Source: Diphasiastrum complanatum (taxonomy: Eukaryota; Streptophyta; Lycopodiopsida; Lycopodiales; Lycopodiaceae). From it: 64,000 nucleotides of DNA. Under the pieces are notes generated by a model that was not told the DNA's origin, ran no database searches, and worked only from the letters and a program-made list of their open reading frames with translations. Made by a program: the position numbers and the translations under genes. This document shows positions 55,043-64,000 of the stretch, one piece after another. How positions within the stretch are numbered: position 1 is the stretch's first letter; the number at the start of each line of letters is the position of its first letter. The stretch is from contig CM055113.1 of the NCBI GenBank assembly GCA_029204225.1, forward strand, positions 27,000,995-27,064,994. Reading direction: 5' to 3'.

Positions 55043-55697
55043 TGTGAAAATTGTCAACATTTCCTAGCTAGTTTGAGGCCTAAATTGGCTAAAATTGTAA
55101 ATAGTTTTGGTTCTGGAGTTTCACACGTGTGAACCAGGCCACAATGTTTTTATTTACTGTATTTTTTCAGTATGATGAAGTGTCAAACTTCATACCCTTC
55201 AAAATGAGACCATTTTGATGTATTTTGGTCATATAAGCCATTTTTAGCTATTTTTCCTATATAGGGAATATCTAGGGTCAAGTACCTTCTAGAGAGAGGA
55301 GAGAGAGTCATCTTCCTCATCCATAAATAGTAGGGAAGTCGTGGAGAACAGGTTGGAGAAACCTTTTGTATGCTTCATTGAGATCAATAGATCATTGTCA
55401 TTGTTTCTTCCTCCATTGAGAGCATTGTTGTGTGTATTATCTTCAAGCTATTGTGTATGATCTTAGGTGCTTTCCAAAAGTGATAGGCTGATGTATTATG
55501 GACTGTATAATGCTATTTTGGGCCGCACTTGATGTTTATGGAAGTTTCCATTTGTGATAAATGCTTTTTGATCAAGTTCTTTGCATTCTAGGTAGCATAG
55601 AATGTGTTGCCAATTCCTAGCTTATGTAGTTTGGAGTGCAAGCATTCAAGCCAATGATTTTGGAGTTTAGATCCACTTAGGATCTGTATTTTTCACA
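55043..55697 (+). mobile_element. Solo LTR D2 (655 bp) with perfect target duplication
   Basis: It starts TGTGAAAATTGTCAAC and ends TTTTTCACA. CTTTC lies on both sides (55038-55042 and 55698-55702). It has the same length and clear similarity along its whole length as D1 (27337-27991). It carries TTTCACACGTGTGAAC at 55120-55133. Orientation is opposite to the Helitron gene that it interrupts. Confidence 0.95.
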
Positions 55698-55702
55698 CTT
55701 TC

Positions 55703-56003
55703 TTCCATACCATCAAAATGTTCATCTACACGAACATTCTCATCATCATCACGTGCATCATCTCCCCACTTTCACATGTGGAATCCTGCGATGACATCCA
55801 TCAGTTCAATAACAAAAAAGCAGGATAAAATTTAATGCGTCATATGATGAATGCTGCACCATTGTAAACCATATTGAATGGAGTGCAATATAATGTCTCA
55901 ATGTCCATCGCTCAGCTTGTCATCTAACGACATCAATACTGCAATCTCGTTGTTTGTCGGAGCATTGATTTAGGAGTGGCCTGCCCACGCTAGTACAACT
56001 ATT
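55703..56003 (-). pseudogene. Helitron N-terminal remnant, very degenerate
   Basis: Only the continuity with the Helitron reading across the solo LTR, and a minus-strand HRIPHVKVG-like piece, support this. No firm motif can be read. Confidence 0.4.
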
Positions 56004-56274
56004 TGTAGCAGCCAAAATTTCACTTGGCCACTTGCCCTAAACTTGCCCTAGGTTGGTAACTTCTAGGTACTTCACCAAAAACTTACTTTAACTTTTAGAT
56101 GCAATGTATCCACATTAGCCAATAGAAGTAGCTCCACTTATATACTTTCTAAAAATAGTAACTCAACTATCTCTAGACCTTATTGACATTAAGAAATGTA
56201 TCTTTAAGTTGAAATTTCACTTTGGCCTCCAAATTGCCAAATTAAACCAACTAAACTAGTTGACATTTTTCACA
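56004..56274 (-). repeat. putative 3' LTR of minus-strand copia I (271 bp)
   Basis: On the minus strand it starts TGTGAAAAATGTCAACTAG right after the purine-rich TTGAAGAGGG (56275-56284). It ends GGCTGCTACA if the TG at 56004 is the other terminus. The start resembles those of the D and G LTRs. The left boundary is a guess. Confidence 0.55.
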
Positions 56275-57123
56275 CCCTCTTCAACTAGTTTTACCACACA
56301 ACTTTGATCCATCTCAGGAATGATCTCCATAATAAGAATAGACCTCATTTCTATGGTTTTATAATAGCTTTCATAATTGATATAGATAATAGTGTTCATG
56401 TTGGATGCTTCACTATTTCTTACATCAATTTTACATATGAAGATGAAAAACCAACATAGAATGTAACATAGAATCATAATGAATGGAGTCATCCATGCTT
56501 CCACCTTTGAAATCTCTAGAAAATAACAGAAACCAAGCAATAAATGTGAGTGATAACCATTTTCTTGCATGTCTCCATATTTGTTCTTCCTTGATATGTC
56601 TCCACCATGAAAATCCATGAATGAGCCTCCATCTCCATCTTGCCACAAGATATTATCATCACTTGATGATTTTACCATGAATGAGTGACATAATGAGACT
56701 CCCTTAGCTTCATTTCCATCAGAGAAAACCTGCCAAGAATGCTAGTACAACTCCAACAACAAAATGATGCAAAACAATGTAACTAGTTTCACCATATCTT
56801 GACAATTTGCACACATTCACATGAAATTGCTCAAACATGAGATTCAACAAATAAAGTAAACTTGAAAAACACTTCCTCATTACTCCCTTGACCTTTCTGG
56901 ACTCTTCAATAACTCGCAAAAACAGATGCAAAGTATTTTTGCCACTTGACTTCCCTTTGATGCTCTTGACTAGCTCCAACTTGCCACTTTTCCTTTTGTG
57001 TTGTTGAACTTTCCACCTCTTGATCTTCCACTTGAACATCAAATTAGTTGAACAAAACTTCTTTTCCAGATCCATTTGTTGCTTGAAGTCTATGGAAACC
57101 ACTATCCACTTGTATAGCATCAT
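56256..57123 (-). CDS. unknown ORFs in place of copia I RT/RNase H (134 and 140 aa)
   Basis: Two consecutive minus-strand frames (57123-56719 and 56678-56256) occupy the place where RT and RNase H should be, ending at the purine tract and LTR. The first is basic (WKIKRWKVQQHKRKSGK) and ends with a hydrophobic segment (IVLHHFVVGVVLAFLAGFL). The second has a Gly/Asp-rich start and a strongly hydrophobic segment (PFIMILCYILCWFFIFICKI). I recognise no family. Captured host sequence, a degenerate env-like region in the post-pol position, or chance are all possible. The second frame overlaps the putative LTR by a few codons. Confidence 0.4.
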
Positions 57124-57420
57124 CTACACAAGAAAATGAACCAAAACATGTGAAAAAACAATGTTTGTACCTTCAACTTGCTTACCCTTCTCATGTAAGA
57201 CTAGATGGATTTTGCCTTTGCCTTGAGGATCTTCTTAGAAATTGAGTTGGAGAAGCATATCCACCATCAACATCCAAAGAACTATCATTATCGCCAACAA
57301 AAATGTTATATTGATCAACATCAACAACATCAAGCTTATCCACATTCTCCTCCTCAAAGAGAAGATCCTTAGAAATGTGAACTTTATTTGACTTAGGAAT
57401 GTAAACCCTTTAAGCTTTTC

Positions 57421-58077
57421 TTACTTCACTATAGCCAACAAAGATCTCGTCAAGAATCCAAAAGATGAGTTGACATAGCAAGTACTTCCAAAGATCTTCA
57501 AATGCTCCAAGCTTGGCTTCTTACAAAAAAGAACCTCAAATGAATGCTTAGCATTCAACTCTTCATTTGAGTACCTAATGCAAGCATAGTTAGCACACAT
57601 CAAAGCTTCATGCCAAAATGACTTAGGAAGATTTGCATTCACCCTTATGGATTTAGCTCTTTCACAAAGAGTTATCTTCCTCTCTTGTACTTCATGTAGA
57701 ACCTTTGAGTTTGAAAGTGCTCTCTTGATCCCATGTGCCACACAAATATCTTTGAACTTTGTTGATAGGTCATCATTTGACAACTTTAAGCACTTGATCT
57801 TCATATTGCATTGACTCTCCACAACATTCTTGAACTTGAGAAAACCATCAAGGACTTCTTTCTCACTATTTAGAAGATAGATCCAACAATATCTACCAAA
57901 GTCATCAATGCATGTCACAAACATCTTTGCTCCTCCATTACTCAAAGCACTAGTACAATGCAAATCTAAATGTACTAAGTGAAAAGGCATCTTATATCTT
58001 GAGCTAGATCTAGAATAAGACAACCTTTGTGACTTTGACATTGAACAAAGCGCACCAACTTGCTTCTTTGCCTTCAA
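57421..58077 (-). pseudogene. copia I integrase
   Basis: This 218-residue frame reads ALCSMSKSQRLSYSRSSSRY (zinc-domain end), FHLVHLDLHCTSALSNGG (first Asp), FVTCIDDFGRYCWIYLL and IKCLKLSNDDLSTKFKDI. In the last of these the usual RSDNGGE is changed to LSNDDLS, so the second catalytic Asp is unclear. It continues EVQERKITLCERAKS (Glu block, QERK for AERK), SFWHEALMCANY, FEVLFCKKPSLEHLKIFGSTCYV. The catalytic set is damaged. Confidence 0.88.
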
Positions 58078-58152
58078 ACCACCATGGTTAGAAACAAATA
58101 TCCATCAAGTTTGTAGAGGTTACCTTGTCTCTTGCCCTGGGCAATCAAAACT

Positions 58153-58458
58153 TCATTCCTTATGATATATCAAGCAAGAATCACCAACAAATTCCACTTT
58201 AAGCTCTTTTTCAACCATTTGGCACACACTAAGAACATTCTTAGTAATGGAAGGTATGCACAAAACATTCTTCAAGCTTACATTCTTATTTTTAGATGAG
58301 AGAAAAATAGGAATGGTACCAATGCCCTTGATAACAACTTTACTACCATTGGCCATGTTGATGACCTTCTTCTTTCCTTCATAAGGCACCAAAGATGTGA
58401 AGTACTCTTTGCGTTGTCCGATTCTGGGAACGACATGTAATATTCTAAAATATGACAA
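58153..58458 (-). pseudogene. copia I post-protease region
   Basis: It reads KKVINMANGSKVVIKGIGTIPIF, VSLKNVLCIPSITKNVLSVCQMVEKELKVEFVGDSCLI, the strands that follow the DSGA motif in copia protease. The DSGA motif itself should lie just upstream (about 58470-58520), but that stretch reads only as degenerate sequence. Confidence 0.82.
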
Positions 58459-58539
58459 GAGGCTTCTGCAATAAGCCCAAAAACTACACTACCAAAGTAG
58501 AGAGTCGTAAGCATTAGAAATAGGCAACTTGTTGGCATC

Positions 58540-59600
<1,061 letters not shown>

Positions 59601-59614
59601 TCACTGGCAAAACA

Positions 59615-59851
59615 CTAGATAGTAGTGTTCTTACCAACTTCCTTGAGAAGTTCATTTGTCACATCCATCTTGATCACATGAAGAGCTTTCTTTGGCCTCC
59701 TATCATACCTCAATTGTTCTTGAGGTGCCAAAGGTCTCTCCTCCACACTTACAACAATATTCATCAACTCATTCATCTCTAGCAAAGAATCCATCCTCAC
59801 CTTCCAAGTTGAATAGTTGCTTGAGGTAAGTCTATCATTGCTTTCCAGCAT
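59615..59851 (-). pseudogene. copia I Gag N-terminus
   Basis: It reads MLESNDRLTSSNYSTWKVRMDSLLEMNELMNIVVSVEERPLAPQEQLRYDRRPKKALHVIKMDVTNELLKEV. This is alignable along its length with the B1 Gag at 17133-17360 (LLESSERLTSTSYSIWKVRMESLL...). It ends at about 59620, where the inserted segment begins. B1 and I are therefore members of the same copia clade. Confidence 0.88.
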
Positions 59852-59855
59852 GAAG

Positions 59856-62590
59856 CCACTTGAGCTAACAAGAAGAAATTACAAAGATTTGGAAACAATG
59901 TAATCTCTATTTTTCTCTCACATAGAATTGATGATAACTTGATCACACTTGATCTATACACAATATAATGAACTTTTGCACTCTCCTAAGATTGAAACAC
60001 ACTCTTGAAAAGTCTAGCAACTTTAAAATCAAGAGATCCTATCAAATTAGGGTTTTCACAATCATATTGAAGCAATCAAAAACTATATGTGAAAGCTAGA
60101 ATTTTGATACATCTACTATTATAATGAAACATCCACAATCATGAGCAATTTTTTTCACATTCCAGTAATTGTATTGAAAAATCAGCCCACTCCAAGTGAT
60201 TTGACCTAAAATGAACCTAGGATGACAAAGATCCACTTTCTTACACTTGAAATTTTTTGATTGAGCCTGCATGGGTTGTTATAACTAAAAATCTTGTTGA
60301 CTTTGGGGTCAATGGCATATTCGACATCTTTCTTCACCTTTTGAAGATAGTAACAAAACTATCAAATGTGATCAGAAGGCGTGGCAATAGCAGTGTCAAG
60401 GCGCGATGAGCCTTCAAAGCCCAGGCACACAAAGTCCGTGAAAGTTATCCATCTACAATCCGCCAATCATTGATTTTGTGAAAAGGGAAAATACTTGTGA
60501 TAACAATGATATGATAAATCATATGTCGTGAGTAATCAGCCAAATCCGCCGTGAGTAATCCTGTTTGTTTAAAAACAATTTATTTTGCAATAGTGATTTG
60601 TTTTATTATATCTTAGATTTTTCAAAACTTAGACTCCAAATATCTCTATAAATCTTTGTAAATTATTACTCTTAAGAAATAAATAATTTTAAAAAACATT
60701 GATTAAAATTCATATTACAATTATGATTTTTTTTAATTTTAATACAAAGTACTTTCATTATTTTGGTCACCATGTTATGTTGAATTTTAGAGAAGGTTTT
60801 AGATCCAAAGGTATCTACTTTTCTATCTCTCACAAAAATCTCTCTCTCTCTTAGTATCATCAATTTTCAAAGAAAGATAACTCTCCGACTTCCAGGAGGC
60901 TTCATATAGCAATGTACTGCTATCTCAGCCAATTGCCTTATGGATATTTGGATAGACTTGTGGATTTTCACCGCCTACATCAGCTATGACGCGAAAAAAA
61001 TACTATGTATTGCAACAAGAACATATATATTGGCCTGCAAGCAGTCTGAAAAGTCAATGAGCATGACAGGTTTGCTTTAATCTTGTCGGCAAAAGATGTA
61101 TGAAAAGGTTGTTGCTACTTGTTGAGTTCTTCTTCCCCGTGTAAAATTGCGTTCGACTGCTAGTCTCAGAACCCTCCAACGTCAACATACAACATAAAGA
61201 TGACGTGCAAAATATTAGCCTATATAACATATGTCGGTAAGGTCCTAATTTGCCCTAAAGATTTTAAATAAAAATTTGGCCTTAGAACTGGCCCTAGTAG
61301 ATTTCATTATTGGCTTCACCAAACGTAACCTTGGTTTTTACGTAATAACAAGATATGTCACATTTTTACAAGACCTCTCTTTGGCTAACAAAAGTTGAAG
61401 ACCAAAGGAATTGAAATACAAGGCCCCCTAGAATTTACTTGAATTCCAAGCCTTATTCACACAAGTAGTAATTCACATGATGATAACAGTCCTTCAGAAG
61501 AGTAACTTCATGCTAAAAGGAGTCATATGATGTCTAGAATTTGATAAGTTTTTAAGAAGGATTTAATAAAGTGAGAAATAGCCTTAAGAGTTTCCAATTT
61601 TATAAATTGCGAGATATCCATTTGGGATCCAGATTAAACCTCAAATTTGCACAAAATACCCCACAATATTTGACCAATGGTATCAAATAATTATCAAATC
61701 ATACCATTGTTAATCAAATCCTTAAGGTCCTAGAATCATCCCTTTGGAATTACTGATGTCCCATACTACAAGCTCTGGAGCCCCCCAAAAAGAAACTTAA
61801 CTCCTTGATTTGATTTTTCTAGAGATTCCACTTAATCAATCTAGTTGTCCTAAAATCTTTATAGGAAAATATCACTCACTACCAAAGACTGGAGAATCCA
61901 CCCATTTTGATGTCCAACATACTTTTCCAAGCTTCTGAGTCCCTTTTGATCAAAGAGTATTAACTCTAGAGAGAAGCTTTTGTCTCATGCTAATAGGTCC
62001 AATGTGATCCATGTGTTAAATCTTTGCTTTCTTTAGCACAATTTACAACCCAAGCTTGTGGTCAATTTCATGGTTGTTAATATAACTTTTCTAAATTCAA
62101 TTTTATAGCACACTTACTACCCTTGATGTTGACTCTTTTCCCCCCCTTAGAATTTTTGGTCCCCTTAGAATTGGTCTCCCATAAATTTCATTCCACGAAG
62201 GCACAAGGAAGATTTATAGACATATTATAGTAAATGTTATGTTTACTTCAAAGGTAATAAAAAAAGGAAAAGTTCGAAAGAATTCATCCCAATGACTGTA
62301 TTATTCTATAATTGGGTTGAATTCACTGACACACAAAAGTCATCCTCATCATGCATAAATAGCACTAGTATGAACTTTTGCATATACACAATTATAGGAT
62401 TATATTCAAGAAACAAAACCATAATCAATTTATGGATTGAGGTAGGCCTACTAATCTCCTAACAAGATAATTATCCAAGATTAGTCCAAACATCAGCATG
62501 ACATTCTTTCCCCTTATTCAAGTGTTGTCCTTAGAACTTAAACTTAGAAAGGTTTCTTTCCAAGCTACCTTCATGTTCCAAAGAGTCACT
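59856..62590. other. 2.7-kb region without recognisable features
   Basis: AT-rich sequence with no open frame that I recognise on either strand and no obvious terminal repeats. The stretch 59860-60100 may be the leader of copia I (minus strand). The stretch before 62590 may be the upstream part of the next CACTA, but its coding homology is not visible. Confidence 0.45.
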
Positions 62591-62595
62591 ATCAT

Positions 62596-63607
62596 TTGTA
62601 TGACCTCTCCATTGAACCAAATGCTTGGCTTAACCACGCACATTTTCCTTTCCTAAGGATCAAATTAAATATGCACATAATCAAGAATGTAGGGAGCATA
62701 ATCTGGGACCACTTGACCGGTGCCAGAGATAAAAAAGTTGCATGGGACGACTTGAAGGAAATAGGACAAATGGGCAATTTATGGCCACAAACAATTGGAA
62801 AAATCACCCTTCCAAAGGCTCCATCGATCTTTTCTAGGAGAGAAGAGGTGATTGTAAAGAAGAAAATAGCCTCAGTTTGAACTCCAAAAAGATTGGAGCT
62901 GAGAGCATTTTTGAGGATGTTCGAGTACAATAATCTACAAATTTAGTGGTTTGGTGAGATATGCTTGATGAAAAATACATTATTTTTTAGAGAGATGACT
63001 TAAGATGATGATCTAACTAATAGATGTGTTACTATTATTTACTTTTCTTGATCGAGACACACTTTACCACATCCATTCTCTCCATTCAAATGCATCTCAT
63101 TGTGCATTTGGTGGATGAGGTGGCCATTGCAGGAACATAATCTACTTTCATCAATTGCCTATTCATAGTCCATCCTAGACTATCGATATTGTGGTTACGA
63201 CATTCTCTCATTGATCGATATTATCACAAGGTTTTATAAGACAAAGAGCAAGGCTTAAGGGTAAAGACCTGAGGGTAGCATGGCGGAAGGGTGGCTAGTG
63301 CAAGTCCTTCAAGGAGAAGGTAAATAAGTTTTGCATTCTTAATAGTGAAGAAATACAAAAGTGGATTTTGAGATATGAAGAGGCCAAAGCTCATAGAACA
63401 ACTGCTCAAGCCAATTTTAGGAGAGGGCATAGAAGACAACCATACCCACCTAATCTCACCCTTCTACCGAAGGACATGATGCTTGATTGGCTATGCGATG
63501 CCCTTAGAGAAGACACAACAAACAACAAGGAAGTAACAAAGAGAGAGAGGGAATTTGCAAGGGGGTGCGATTTTCATCTAAGATATGTAAATCATTCACA
63601 TGTTTAA
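62596..63607 (+). pseudogene. second CACTA transposase relic (TNP2 end, DUF4218, basic linker)
   Basis: The reading LRIKLNMHIIKNVGSIIWDHLTGARDKKVAWDDLKEIGQMGNLW, followed by PKAPSIFSRREEVIVKKKIASV, is the end of TNP2. SIQMHLIVHLVDEVAIAGT (about 63075-63140) is DUF4218. SGF.(D)MKRPK / YEEAKAHRTTAQANFRRG and EVTKREREFARGCDF (63368-63590) is the linker exon, colinear with 39435-39671 of the first CACTA. Several stops and frame changes are needed. It ends just before the third CACTA terminus. Confidence 0.82.
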
Positions 63608-63624
63608 GTATTTTTACATATTTG

Positions 63625-64000
63625 CACTACAACATTTTTGATGTTTTTTGACTCTATTATCGAGGCTTTAAAAAAAACTCTACCAACCTCGGTATACACA
63701 TCGATTTATACCTCGGTAGCAGACTCTCGAAAATTACATTAGTTTTCGAGGTATCACTATCCCATTTGGCATTGTTTACATAATGTGTTTGCCAAGGAAT
63801 ATATCAAGGGACCTCGGTAGATCTCACTATCTGTTACAAGGGACATTCCAAGCGAGCTCGGTATAACCCTATGAAAAGAATGCTGATAATAAATTTATTT
63901 CGAGGGCCCTCGATATAACCCTCTATAAAAAATCATCTCTTCCGAGGATTATTCAGAGGGCTCGTAAAATAATATAAATTTTTTTTTTGACAGAATGGAG
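63625..64000 (+). mobile_element. left terminus of a third CACTA element (continues past window)
   Basis: CACTACAACA at 63625-63634 matches the CACTA terminal inverted repeat type. The next 350 bp hold a subterminal array of CCTCGGTA words: 63687-63694, 63711-63718, 63812-63819, a GCTCGGTA at 63856-63863, and CCTCGATA at about 63907. Inverted forms (TCGAGG) lie at 63659, 63746 and 63900. The array differs from the GACGTC/CCGAC words of the first CACTA. The other end is outside the window. Confidence 0.75.

Larger units (their letters stand above)
52965..56000 (-). mobile_element. Helitron Rep/helicase relic, minus strand, with solo LTR D2 inside
   Basis: From high to low coordinates: an N-terminal fragment (about 55960-55698), a solo LTR, the Helitron-like N domain (about 55042-54650), the HUH Rep block, the two-Tyr block, a linker, and the Pif1-type helicase start (about 53270-52970). 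Frameshifts and stops occur throughout. No 5'-TC or 3'-CTRR hairpin terminus was identified. Confidence 0.85.

Noticed and set aside
60800-62590. Possible host gene in the long gap
   Set aside because: No open frame with recognisable blocks and no splice-consistent coding series could be read on either strand.

Overview
This is a stretch of a large, repeat-rich land-plant nuclear genome. The evidence is the plant-type Ty1/copia and Ty3/gypsy polyproteins, primer-binding sites for initiator tRNA-Met (TGGTATCAGAGC) behind several LTRs, CACTA (TNP2/DUF4218/DUF4216) and Helitron relics, a short TTTAGGG telomere-type tract, and long GA/CT microsatellites. I cannot name the species. I found no intact host gene, tRNA, rRNA or CRISPR. 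Nearly every recognisable coding segment is a transposon pseudogene carrying stops, frameshifts or deletions, so this is a graveyard of nested insertions rather than a gene-bearing locus.

Layout. 1-5.3 kb: gypsy pol relic (+), copia relic (-), gypsy gag relic (+). 5.5-8 kb: a GA tract, a telomere-type tract, and a copia 3' end (-) cut by a second minus-strand LTR. 8-12 kb: a non-coding block, then a copia IN-RT-RH relic (+). 12.8-14.2 kb: a minus-strand coiled-coil pseudogene next to gypsy RT. 15-15.7 kb: GA and TA tracts, alternative hairpins, and a degenerate AAGGGCY minisatellite. 15.7-28.2 kb: one long copia element ('B1') that carries a 7-kb mostly non-coding LTR element ('C', LARD-like, itself holding a MITE-like fold-back) inside integrase and a 655-bp solo LTR ('D1') between RT and RNase H. 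28.2-33.8 kb: pieces of two more copias ('E', 'F') and an E solo LTR. 33.8-40.45 kb: a broken CACTA element with a reverse-oriented B-family solo LTR in its left arm. 40.46-47.6 kb: a gypsy relic split by a 5.8-kb copia element ('A') with both LTRs and a perfect 5-bp target duplication. 49.3-52.9 kb: copia 'H', split by a 2-kb internally deleted copia ('G'). 53-56 kb: a minus-strand Helitron Rep/helicase relic with a second 655-bp solo LTR ('D2'). 56-59.9 kb: a minus-strand copia ('I') whose RT-RNase H is replaced by unrecognised ORFs, split by a segment with a roughly 280-bp CT tract. 62.6-64 kb: a second CACTA relic, then the left terminus of a third CACTA whose subterminal CCTCGGTA array runs off the window.

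The elements do not act together as a pathway, but the insertion order can be read from the junctions, and five insertions have perfect target-site duplications. A shared regulatory theme links several copia families. Their LTRs and leaders repeatedly carry a palindrome centred on the G-box CACGTG, typically TTCACACGTGTGAA, and copia A has an independent perfect 16-bp CACGTG palindrome. Element boundaries and duplications were read by eye; divergence figures are manual counts.
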